This document shows positions 1 to 7,716 of a stretch of DNA of 25,589 nt, one piece after another. Every line of letters starts with the position of its first letter. Positions within the stretch are counted from its first letter, which is position 1. Made by a program: the position numbers and the translations under genes. The stretch is from Candidatus Brevefilum sp. GTDB lineage: Bacteria > Chloroflexota > Anaerolineae > Anaerolineales > Anaerolineaceae. The stretch is from positions 1-25,589 of the forward strand of contig SLIC01000022.1 of the NCBI GenBank assembly GCA_007135845.1, given 5' to 3'. The notes under the pieces were generated by a model. It worked only from the letters and a program-made list of their open reading frames with translations. It had not been told where the DNA came from and did no database searches.

Positions 1-2369
1 AATTGTTCAAATTTTTCTCGAAAAACAGCATAGGAGCTCAATTCCAACGAACCAACATAAACGTAAGTAATTTCATAACGCCGGATGATATCGAGCGCTG
101 TATTCCAATCAGGGGTTTCATAAAGCATACGGATATCCCCTTCCCGGCTGCCAACCTCTTCGTAACCACCCCGCCACTGACCTTGATGACCCGGCCATCC
201 CAACACGGTTGGCTGCCCGGAATGGGTCGCAACCCGGGCAAAAACGCTGTATTGCCCGCCAACCGCTTCGGCCACCACACCCAGCGGAGCCTCTGTCAGC
301 CAACGAATGGCAGCAGCCTCATCCGGCTGATTCCGTTCCAGGTGGGCGCTTGCATCCAGCGTAAATCCTGCCGCAGGCTGAAATTGGTTGGTCTTGGTTG
401 GGAAAGCCAAAACGGGATAAATTAATCCCAACAAAATAAAAACTGTGACCACAAGCCTGGTTAGTATTTTCCCACGGTTGAATAAAACAACTGCGGTAAA
501 TCCTGCTGCCATAGACCATAACATCCAGGCTTGATAATAAAACTTAAAAACCGTGTTCATTCTGGCACCAAACACATCGCGTAAATAAACAAATTCTGGA
601 GCCAGAACCATCACACCACCCAGCACGACCATCAATAACACAAAGGGCGCTGGATTGAAGGGATTGATCTCTCCATTTTCAAGCCTAAAGTGTCCGACCA
701 GGAAAGCCAGACCTGCAATCAGAAGAATGGCTAATGTCACCAGGCTGACGCCAAATTGTGCCCGATGCCATAAGGCAGACAGAACCAACCCGCCATATGT
801 CGTTTCCCCTTGAGACAAAATCACCTGCTGACCAATATCGGTTTGTGCCAGCCCTAACCCCAACCCAACCGAAACCAGGTAGAGCATTACAATCAGCCCC
901 ATTACTAATATTGCTGCCCATTTCCATTCTCCTGGCACTCTTTTCTTCCACAGCCATCCAAAATATAAAAACACCGGAATGAGTAAGGGGGCGAACATCA
1001 CCCACAGGTAAAATCCGCGTGTCGGGTAGATCAGGTTAGGCAAAATTCCCCCAACCTGCGATTGAAAACTGAGATAAAAAGGCGCATATAAAACCAGCGC
1101 TAAAATCCCCAGGGGGATGGCCAAACCCAACAACTCGGTTAATCGCGACCAATCCCAACCCCGTACCCAAACCTGCCGCAAGGTGTATGCACCCACCAAT
1201 AGGGCAAAATATACCGGCAAATCCCAGGTGTTCAAAAATGCAATGCCGCCCAATACAATCCCACTAAAGATAAAAAGGTCTATTCGATATAGGATCTTAA
1301 CCCCAAGAATAGATTTTTCATTTTCCATGCCGCCTAAATAAATATTTAATGCAAAACCAATCAACAACATCACAAAAGGCATTACCAGAACATGTGGATG
1401 CAAGTCCCCTAACACAAACGAGAAGGCAGGGAATTCATCAATCGGGGAAAGGCCGCTGACATTTCCCAACAGGTCAATATCCTGGATCACTCGCGAGGCT
1501 TGCCACCACCACCAAAATCGTTGTGGCATCAATCCCAGGGGAGGTTGGGGTGGATTTCGCAAACTGCTGATATTGACCCAATCCCAAAAGCGAGAGGTGC
1601 CGGTTTCCATATTCCAGCCGACCCCTGCCTGGTGGAGAACCTCTAGCACAGCCTCCAGGTTGCTAACAAACAATAAAAACAACGGTCCGAGCAGTGCCCA
1701 TGAAAGCTGGTTGATTCGGTGGGTTATCGTCTTACCTAAAACGGCTAACAGGTTATATAACACCCCATACGCACCTGCTGCACTCATCGCAAAGACGGCT
1801 GCTAACATCAGATTGAACGCCACGCCCCCGCTGACTGCTGTAATATTTGCCAGCATACCCGTCAGAATGTATCCGAAGTGGTAATAGGAGATGGCATATC
1901 CAGACAGCCAGGGGTCATGAGGTGGAAAAGTTTCAGACCGCATGACGGCATTAATAAAAGCCAATTCCATCGGCTTTTCCGTTCCTGTTGCATCCGGGTC
2001 AGACCCTCGCACCAGAATCATGAAGGCAAAGCCCACAATGAAGACCAGCTCAGTCACCAAGATCAGCCGGTGGTTTTGCTTAATCCATTGCCAAATTTCC
2101 AGCCATTTTCCCCAACCTGACCATACGCTCAACGCTGCTAAGATCGCTAAAGCAAATGTAATTCCCCCCGGGTTATTATGCAGCAATCTCAAGTTACCCA
2201 TCAGCCAAAAAATGAACCCCCCTAATAACAGCCCAATGATCCGGCTGAAGGCATAGCCTCGATCAGGCAGCTTTTCCAAAAGCCGATAGGCGATCGGAAA
2301 AGTAACCAGACCAATCATTAAGATCAGAAAGTACCAGGATAACAGGCTCCAAATCATAGAAAAATCCAT
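1..2369 (-). CDS. DUF2298 (Chlor_Arch_YYY) polytopic membrane protein, C-terminus cut by window edge
   Basis: The frame is open from an ATG at 2369 to base 1, giving 789 codons without a stop; the C-terminus lies outside the window. An AAGGTG ribosome site 4 nt upstream supports the start. Many hydrophobic segments indicate a multi-pass membrane protein. Residues 152-167 carry DPWLSGYAISYYHFGY, the tyrosine-rich motif that names the YYY family of Chloroflexi and archaea. Further family landmarks are RFWWWWQASRV, the LGDLHPHV loop and, near the cut end, PTVLGWPGH, QWRGGY and YVYVGSLE. The architecture resembles GT-C-type membrane glycosyltransferases, but no activity is established, so I assign none. 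It is transcribed divergently from the L,D-transpeptidase gene, so a role in envelope glycan or lipid metabolism is only a guess. Family call firm, function unknown. Confidence 0.85.
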   Translation of the reverse strand, partial: MDFSMIWSLLSWYFLILMIGLVTFPIAYRLLEKLPDRGYAFSRIIGLLLGGFIFWLMGNLRLLHNNPGGITFALAILAALSVWSGWGKWLEIWQWIKQNHRLILVTELVFIVGFAFMILVRGSDPDATGTEKPMELAFINAVMRSETFPPHDPWLSGYAISYYHFGYILTGMLANITAVSGGVAFNLMLAAVFAMSAAGAYGVLYNLLAVLGKTITHRINQLSWALLGPLFLLFVSNLEAVLEVLHQAGVGWNMETGTSRFWDWVNISSLRNPPQPPLGLMPQRFWWWWQASRVIQDIDLLGNVSGLSPIDEFPAFSFVLGDLHPHVLVMPFVMLLIGFALNIYLGGMENEKSILGVKILYRIDLFIFSGIVLGGIAFLNTWDLPVYFALLVGAYTLRQVWVRGWDWSRLTELLGLAIPLGILALVLYAPFYLSFQSQVGGILPNLIYPTRGFYLWVMFAPLLIPVFLYFGWLWKKRVPGEWKWAAILVMGLIVMLYLVSVGLGLGLAQTDIGQQVILSQGETTYGGLVLSALWHRAQFGVSLVTLAILLIAGLAFLVGHFRLENGEINPFNPAPFVLLMVVLGGVMVLAPEFVYLRDVFGARMNTVFKFYYQAWMLWSMAAGFTAVVLFNRGKILTRLVVTVFILLGLIYPVLAFPTKTNQFQPAAGFTLDASAHLERNQPDEAAAIRWLTEAPLGVVAEAVGGQYSVFARVATHSGQPTVLGWPGHQGQWRGGYEEVGSREGDIRMLYETPDWNTALDIIRRYEITYVYVGSLELSSYAVFREKFEQ

Positions 2370-2404
2370 CAATCACCTTAAAGATTAGCACACAGGTTGG
2401 TACA

Positions 2405-2410
2405 ATTATA
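2405..2410 (-). promoter_or_regulatory. Extended -10 box for the DUF2298 gene
   Basis: On the minus strand TATAAT at 2410-2405 is preceded by TG plus one base, an extended -10 element. The predicted start is near 2398, giving a leader of about 29 nt with the AAGGTG ribosome site just before the ATG at 2369. No good -35 hexamer is visible. Confidence 0.55.
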
Positions 2411-2429
2411 ACAAGGACAAACACCACGA

Positions 2430-2462
2430 CCTAATCGGCATAGAATTTGCAATTCAATTAGG
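2430..2462. promoter_or_regulatory. Nested inverted repeats in a divergent intergenic region (possible operator)
   Basis: CCTAAT (2430-2435) pairs with ATTAGG (2457-2462), and inside them GAATT (2443-2447) pairs with AATTC (2451-2455). The dyads lie between the two divergent promoters, where a shared operator would sit. The arms are short and AT-rich, so this could be chance. Confidence 0.2.
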
Positions 2463-2518
2463 ATAGCTTTGAATTAAACGGAACTTCTCATATCGAGGTG
2501 ACGTTAAATCCATTAAGA

Positions 2519-2524
2519 TATAAT
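2519..2524 (+). promoter_or_regulatory. -10 box giving a leaderless start for the L,D-transpeptidase gene
   Basis: A perfect TATAAT ends 7 nt before the ATG at 2532, so the predicted transcription start (2531 or 2532) falls at the start codon. A weak GTGACG lies at 2498-2503 with a short 15 nt spacer. No Shine-Dalgarno sequence is close enough to use. Confidence 0.5.
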
Positions 2525-2531
2525 TCAAATT

Positions 2532-4115
2532 ATGGCAGTTAAGATGAAATATTCAAGTAAATCTCCGCATAATATCGTTTACGCCACACGTAAACCTCAA
2601 CCAACAAGACATGGCAGACAGCGGTCAAACCTGGCTGCGCTTGCGGTTGGTTTAGCCGCATTGGTGATAATCCTACCTTTAATTTTCGTCAGCGGCACAA
2701 TTATCTTCTTTCAAACACAACAACTTAACTTGCCATATGTGTTCATATTTAATCGTGATGTTGGTTTTGTCAGCACTCAAGAAACTGCCGACCTCGTCGA
2801 TTCCGATTGGAATCAAAACCGCACGATCATCCTGGTTGATTCTAAGAACACTGAAATCCAGTTTCAATTGGCACCACAGGACCTTGGCATTTGGGTTAAC
2901 CCCCAAGCTACCGCAATGGCAGCCTATGATATCGGCAGATCCTCCCAACCCTTTGACGATGTATTAACATCACTCAGAGGTCAATCGCACATTATTTTTC
3001 CCGTGTTGTATTTTGATCATAGCCGTGCCAGGGCGACTCTTCAATCCATAGCTGAGAAATTGGAGACCCCATCGGTGGAGGCTGCTGTCATATACCAGGA
3101 TGGCCAATGGATCGCATCCCCCGGGGCAGTGGGTCAAACAGTCGATATGGAATCTACGCTGGAACGCCTCTCTGAAGACCCCTTTTCAATTCTTCTAGAA
3201 GGGTCCCTTCCGCTTTACGTACATGCCGTACCACCAAAAGTGGCTGACCTCTCACCCCTATTAGACCAAATTGAATCCCTGGTTTCAGAAGAAATTAGTT
3301 TAAAGGCATACGATCCCATTCGGGAAGAACACCACAAATGGTCAGTACCTGTAGAAGAAAAAACGTCCTGGGTGTCTGTTGATGCGGAGACCAACCAGAT
3401 CAAATATCAAATCGCCCCAGAAGATATACAAGCGCTTTTCAGCACATGGACCCATGACTTAGGTGAGGGACGTTCATTTGTAGCCGACCTGAATTATGAC
3501 GACATCATCCTGGGTTGGGATGTAGGAAACACCCCGCTCGTGATGATTCATCACGACCCAACCACATATCACGTTAGCCAGGGTGAAAGCCTGTGGTCAA
3601 TTTCATTGAAACTGGGGATGCCTTTGTGGTACATCATTGAAGCCAACCCGGGGTTGAACATCGATAATATTGCTGTTGGTATGGAATTGAACATTCCATC
3701 TAAAAACATACTGACCCCTTTGCCAGTCGTTATGGATAAACGCATCGTTGTCGACATCAGCTCCCAACGGATGACGGTTTATGAGAACGGACAGGTTCGT
3801 AATACACACATCGTCAGCACCGGTATCGAAGATTCTCCCACCATGGCGGGAATTTTCCAGGTGCAATCCCATAGCCTCAATGCCTACGCCTCCAATTGGG
3901 ATCTCTACATGCCCCACTTCATCGGGATTTACGAAGCCTGGCCAGGCTTCATGAATGGCATCCACGGCCTGCCCACACTCTCCAGCGGTCGGCGCTTGTG
4001 GGCTGGCAATCTCGGCACACCCGTATCCTATGGTTGTATCATCCTCACCCTCGATGCTGCGGAAGACCTCTACCATTGGGCAGAGTTAGGTGTGATCGTT
4101 GAGATCACGAGATGA
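2532..4115 (+). CDS. L,D-transpeptidase with TM anchor, PG-binding-like region, LysM and YkuD domains
   Basis: This 527-residue protein is predicted to make 3-3 cross-links in peptidoglycan or attach envelope material to it, working outside the membrane. A basic N-terminus leads to one TM segment (about 34-60). Residues 75-330 look like repeated extracytoplasmic domains of the PG_binding_4 type found ahead of YkuD and VanW domains. A LysM module (TYHVSQGESLWSIS...) spans about 345-389. The YkuD catalytic domain spans about 403-527, with His478 in GIHG and Cys502 as likely nucleophile. The active-site signature reads S-Y-G-C-I-I where the family usually has S/T-H-G-C-x-R/N, so the His beside Gly and the following Arg/Asn are absent. 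The ATG at 2532 was chosen because the promoter places the mRNA start there. It stands alone, 162 bp ahead of the next gene. Confidence 0.85.
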   Translation: MAVKMKYSSKSPHNIVYATRKPQPTRHGRQRSNLAALAVGLAALVIILPLIFVSGTIIFFQTQQLNLPYVFIFNRDVGFVSTQETADLVDSDWNQNRTIILVDSKNTEIQFQLAPQDLGIWVNPQATAMAAYDIGRSSQPFDDVLTSLRGQSHIIFPVLYFDHSRARATLQSIAEKLETPSVEAAVIYQDGQWIASPGAVGQTVDMESTLERLSEDPFSILLEGSLPLYVHAVPPKVADLSPLLDQIESLVSEEISLKAYDPIREEHHKWSVPVEEKTSWVSVDAETNQIKYQIAPEDIQALFSTWTHDLGEGRSFVADLNYDDIILGWDVGNTPLVMIHHDPTTYHVSQGESLWSISLKLGMPLWYIIEANPGLNIDNIAVGMELNIPSKNILTPLPVVMDKRIVVDISSQRMTVYENGQVRNTHIVSTGIEDSPTMAGIFQVQSHSLNAYASNWDLYMPHFIGIYEAWPGFMNGIHGLPTLSSGRRLWAGNLGTPVSYGCIILTLDAAEDLYHWAELGVIVEITR

Positions 4116-4277
4116 AGCATATAGGCCTCTTGAAAGTTCAAGAATGCTGGATAATTCCAGAATTTGATTGCGTACAGCATAAAAATCTTTAACAATGAAT
4201 AACTTATCAACCCTGTTGGAATAATACTTGCAATAAAGTTTCTATCGATATAACCCTTTGACGGAAATTACGGTAAA
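4116..4277. other. Intergenic stretch with two small hairpins
   Basis: A 14-nt palindrome (CTTGAA-AG-TTCAAG, 4129-4142) and a short hairpin (CTGGA-TAAT-TCCAG, from about 4146) follow the L,D-transpeptidase stop codon. Neither has a U-tract, so I do not call a terminator. Upstream of the next gene, TTGCAA (4228-4233) and TATAAC (4249-4254) could form a weak promoter with a short 15 nt spacer. Confidence 0.3.
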
Positions 4278-6368
4278 GTGGAAAAAATTCTTTCATCATC
4301 ACTAGATATCATCCTTCAACCACCCGGTGATTTGTTTTTTCACCTGGTCGTCATCTTGTCGTTGTTACTGATGACGGTTATCGCACTTGTCAATTTCAAA
4401 AAGAACCAAAAGAATAACCGTGCAAAACACACATTACTGGGTTGCGGCATCCTTTTATTTATCCAGATATTCTTGCTTGCTTTACGTCCTTTTAATCAAG
4501 GGGTTGGCTTTAATTCAGGTTATGCTTTTCCCCTCTTTGAGCGATTGGTAGCGACACTGACAATCGCCTGGCTTGTCTGGCTGTTCTTTGATGATCAAAG
4601 CGGCATTCCAACCAGCTTGAACTTGTACCTATCGCTTATGTTAATTATCTTTGCTGTTATTACGATGCTTGTGACCCCCAGCTTAGCACAGCTGCCAAGC
4701 TTAAGCCTAAACCTGATCAACCAACTCTGGCAATTAATCGCATTAATTCTGATCATAATCGGTGTGATCCTCGTCTTGATCTCACGACCCACGCACCGTT
4801 GGGCGATGGTTGCCATCCTCCTGGTACTTGCCGTGGGGCACACCATCCAGATGCTGATGCAAAATAATTTACAGTGGAATATGGGTGTAGTTCGCCTTGC
4901 CCAAGCCCTGAGCCTCCCCTGGGTTTTGACAATGATGCCACAGTTCTCTCAAGACAATGAGGAACATGAGCTATTGCGTAAGTCCAAGTCTGAGACAGGA
5001 AACGCCGAAATGCTGATTGACACAAAACCAACATTGGTAAAACTGCTTTTGGAAATCAACCTGACCGATACGATTGAAGAAAAATATCAGGGAATGGCTC
5101 GTGCTCTCAGTCACAGCGTGATTTCTGATATTTGCTATTTAGTCAGGGTGTCAAACGTCGGGGAAAAGATCTATATTATGGCTGGATACGACCTGATCCA
5201 AGAAATTTTTCTGAAACCAGACAGGGTTGCCAGGGAAGACCTTCCTGGGATTATGGCTGCATGGGAAGAAAATCAAGTTTTTCGTCTTTCAACGGACAGC
5301 GCAAAATCTAAAGATGCTGCCACACTTGCTATGCGGCTCAATTACCACGGAATCGGGAATCTATTCGCTTATCCTTTATTGTTACCAGATAAGTCATTGA
5401 CCGGTGGGATTCTTTTCCTGTCTCCATACACAGGTAAAAGCTGGGGCAATAAAACGAAGCAATATTTGGACGAGATTAGCAATATTTTGGTACAAATCCT
5501 TTTCGCACCAAATGCTGAAGAACAAACAAAGCTTACATTGAACCAGCTAAAACTGCAAATAAGCGCACTCATCAAAGAGCAGGATCATTTACGGCAAGCC
5601 CTTTCCGATAAAGAAGCCCAAATCCAAGAAAAAGAAACAGCCATTAAAGAGTTAAAAGTAAAGTACCAGATTGAAAAAATGGAAACCGCCACAAACATCG
5701 AAAAGATGAAAGCGCGTATTGCTGAACTCACAACACAACTTTCATCTACAAGATTTGCTTCTACTGAAGTGGAACAAATGAAATCTGAATTACGTCATTT
5801 AAGGAGTGAAAGAGAACAACTTAGTATCGCATTGAACCGGGCTAATGCCGCCATCAAAGACCTGCAAACGCAAACCGGGCAAACTGGACCGATAAGGTTA
5901 TCCTTAGACAACCAGATGATCAGCCTCGATTCGATTGCAGCCAACATCAGGCTGCAGGTTGCCTCTCAATTGAAACTGAAAGACATTGATTTTGAGATCC
6001 ACAACCCGGATGGTCGCTTGATGATAAAAACCGATCCCGAACTTTTACAAACGGCACTTTACGAATTAATTAACAACGGCATCAAAGCATCATCGCCTGG
6101 AGGAACCATTCGTCTGGATCAGAAATTATCCCTCGAGATGGGTGTCCTGATCGTCCAGGTGACCGATTTTGGTGATGGTCTTTCCCAGGTGGAACAAACC
6201 GCCCTCTTCAGCGGTCAGCACGACACGATACCTGGCATTGGTGAGGTTCAGGCAATCCGTAAAGCTATTCGTGCCATTCGAGTACTTAATGGAAAAATTT
6301 GGTTAAAAAGCAAAAAAGCATCTTATACCACCTTCCGAACTCAAATTCCTGTCAGGATAATTGATTGA
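4278..6368 (+). CDS. Seven-TM, GAF-like, coiled-coil, HATPase protein (histidine-kinase-like, no H-box seen)
   Basis: The 696-residue product starts at GTG (4278); the next possible start is Met32, inside the first TM segment, so GTG is preferred although the ribosome site is weak. Seven hydrophobic segments (about 21-40, 52-70, 86-104, 115-134, 147-168, 175-194, 202-220) form a membrane sensor module. A GAF-like domain spans about 257-410 and a long charged coiled coil about 413-533. A HATPase_c-like domain spans about 556-694: N-box ELINNGIKAS (596-605) and G1 box DFGDGL (630-635) are present, but the G2 region reads GIGEVQAIRKAI and is degenerate. I find no HisKA dimerisation segment with a phosphoacceptor His, and no response regulator is adjacent. 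It may be a pseudokinase or ATP-binding sensor. It precedes an LCP gene by 72 bp, so a cell-wall signal is possible but unproven. Confidence 0.75.
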   Translation: MEKILSSSLDIILQPPGDLFFHLVVILSLLLMTVIALVNFKKNQKNNRAKHTLLGCGILLFIQIFLLALRPFNQGVGFNSGYAFPLFERLVATLTIAWLVWLFFDDQSGIPTSLNLYLSLMLIIFAVITMLVTPSLAQLPSLSLNLINQLWQLIALILIIIGVILVLISRPTHRWAMVAILLVLAVGHTIQMLMQNNLQWNMGVVRLAQALSLPWVLTMMPQFSQDNEEHELLRKSKSETGNAEMLIDTKPTLVKLLLEINLTDTIEEKYQGMARALSHSVISDICYLVRVSNVGEKIYIMAGYDLIQEIFLKPDRVAREDLPGIMAAWEENQVFRLSTDSAKSKDAATLAMRLNYHGIGNLFAYPLLLPDKSLTGGILFLSPYTGKSWGNKTKQYLDEISNILVQILFAPNAEEQTKLTLNQLKLQISALIKEQDHLRQALSDKEAQIQEKETAIKELKVKYQIEKMETATNIEKMKARIAELTTQLSSTRFASTEVEQMKSELRHLRSEREQLSIALNRANAAIKDLQTQTGQTGPIRLSLDNQMISLDSIAANIRLQVASQLKLKDIDFEIHNPDGRLMIKTDPELLQTALYELINNGIKASSPGGTIRLDQKLSLEMGVLIVQVTDFGDGLSQVEQTALFSGQHDTIPGIGEVQAIRKAIRAIRVLNGKIWLKSKKASYTTFRTQIPVRIID

Positions 6369-6440
6369 AATATTTTAAAAAATAACGATAATGTAAAAGA
6401 AGTGAAACAAAATCAACCTTAGAAAAGACGGAAAAATATC

Positions 6441-7532
6441 ATGGCTTCCAGACAAATAATTACCCATCAAAAAAACCATCGTGAAATACCCAAATCCTTT
6501 GGGGTCCTTATTGTCCTGGTCTTTCTCTTCCTGGTAGGCTTGTTGAGCTTCATCCTGATTACGGGTCTCAGCTCACGAAATCGTCCAAATCTTGCCTATG
6601 CTTATGCAATGCAGACCCAAGCAGCGATTAATGCAGACCCTACACCGACTCCCTTCCAGCCAGAGGAAACTGAACTGGTCCCGGTAACGGACCCAGACCC
6701 AGAACCAGCCCTTACGCCTGAACCAGAAGCAACTCCCCTGCCAACACAAAGGCCGCTTCAAAAACCCGAAGGCCAGGTCAATATCCTGCTATTAGGTTCC
6801 GACCTTCGTGAGGGCGGTTATGGTTTTCGCACAGATAGCATCACATGGGTCTCACTAAATCCAAAAGATGGTTCTGTTACCGCAATCTCCTTCCCCCGAG
6901 ATTTGTATGTTCAAATACCAGGACGCGGTGAAAATCGTATCAACGTCGCCTACCAATCTGGTGGTTTTGAAAACCTGGCAGATACGATGGAAATCAATTT
7001 CGGTGTTCGCCCCGATTATTATGTTCTGATCCATATGAGTGGTTTTACTACTTTGATTAATCATCTGGGCGGCATCAACGTGCAGACTGATAGAAACCTT
7101 ACGGATAGTTGTCCTAAGTGGATCAATGAAAGTGGTACATGCAGTGTTGGCCCTGGTCTTGTTAATATGAATGCAGATGTTGCCCTTTGGTATGTGCGCT
7201 CGCGCTATTCTACCAACGATATCGATCGCGGTCGCCGAGCACAGGAAGTCATTCAAGCGATTTTTCAACGGCTGATAAGTCTTGATGCTGTTCTCAAAGC
7301 GCCAGACCTTTATCGCACATATACCACCTATGTTGAGACCGACATCGATCTTCCAACCGTGCTCTCAATGTTACCCTTAGCAAAACAGGTATATGAGAAT
7401 GGCGAAATCCATCGTCATGCGGTCGACTTTCGATATGCGTACAGCTGGCGAACGATGGCCGGCGCAAGCGTCCTGGTTCCAGACAAACCAGCCATCCAGG
7501 AAATGTTGATTGAGGTACTGCAATTTGAGTAA
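6441..7532 (+). CDS. LytR-CpsA-Psr (LCP) family phosphotransferase
   Basis: LCP enzymes move polyprenyl-pyrophosphate-linked glycopolymers onto peptidoglycan on the outer face of the membrane. The 363-residue protein has a short basic cytoplasmic N-terminus, one TM segment (about 21-43), a Pro/Glu/Thr-rich linker (about 66-108) and an LCP domain from about 112. The domain opens with VNILLLGSD. Family residues include the R130/D132 pair, R153-D154 in SFPRD, R166 and N168, R253/R255, and the IDRGRRAQ block (261-268). Cys224 and Cys234 could form a disulfide in an exposed loop, which is not universal in the family. The start is the ATG at 6441, with a poor ribosome site. It may be co-transcribed with the preceding sensor protein. 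The polymer it handles cannot be told from the sequence. Confidence 0.88.
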   Translation: MASRQIITHQKNHREIPKSFGVLIVLVFLFLVGLLSFILITGLSSRNRPNLAYAYAMQTQAAINADPTPTPFQPEETELVPVTDPDPEPALTPEPEATPLPTQRPLQKPEGQVNILLLGSDLREGGYGFRTDSITWVSLNPKDGSVTAISFPRDLYVQIPGRGENRINVAYQSGGFENLADTMEINFGVRPDYYVLIHMSGFTTLINHLGGINVQTDRNLTDSCPKWINESGTCSVGPGLVNMNADVALWYVRSRYSTNDIDRGRRAQEVIQAIFQRLISLDAVLKAPDLYRTYTTYVETDIDLPTVLSMLPLAKQVYENGEIHRHAVDFRYAYSWRTMAGASVLVPDKPAIQEMLIEVLQFE

Positions 7533-7579
7533 AAAAGGCAGGAAAAAATAACCAGGCAAATTAAGTATTAATCCCACAG

Positions 7580-7605
7580 TAGGAGCAACACAATCGTTAC
7601 TCCTA
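7580..7605 (+). terminator. Stem-loop after the LCP gene, possible terminator
   Basis: TAGGAGCAAC (7580-7589) pairs with GTTACTCCTA (7596-7605) across a 6-nt loop with one mismatch. A T-rich run follows (TTGATTTTAAT). It sits 48 nt after the LCP stop codon. The stem is not GC-rich and the T-tract is interrupted, so termination may be partial. Confidence 0.4.
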
Positions 7606-7649
7606 TTGATTTTAATCAAACATTTTATTCCATACACCCATTAAATTGA

Positions 7650-7705
7650 TTGACATTGACCTCAATATCGAATAAACTGATTTAAAAGACTACACGAATT
7701 ATAAT
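7650..7705 (+). promoter_or_regulatory. Promoter region for the recombinase-like gene
   Basis: Two candidates are visible. TTGACA (7650-7655) is followed 17 nt later by TAAACT (7673-7678). Closer in, a perfect TATAAT (7700-7705) would start RNA near 7712, leaving only about 5 nt before the ATG at 7717. Confidence 0.45.
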
Positions 7706-7716
7706 TTAGAGGTTCA

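Noticed and set aside
3..425. Plus-strand reading frame of 140 codons at the left edge
   Set aside because: It lies opposite the DUF2298 gene, whose frame is open and carries clear family motifs over the same bases; the plus-strand translation has no recognisable features.
685..1005. Minus-strand frame that might suggest a frameshift in the DUF2298 gene
   Set aside because: I translated the main frame across this region and it is continuous with sensible membrane segments, so the other frame is a shadow.
3603..4076. 157-codon minus-strand frame opposite the YkuD domain
   Set aside because: It overlaps the catalytic domain of the L,D-transpeptidase and shows no family features.
4129..4142. 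CTTGAA-AG-TTCAAG palindrome as a terminator
   Set aside because: The loop would be only two bases and there is no U-tract after it.
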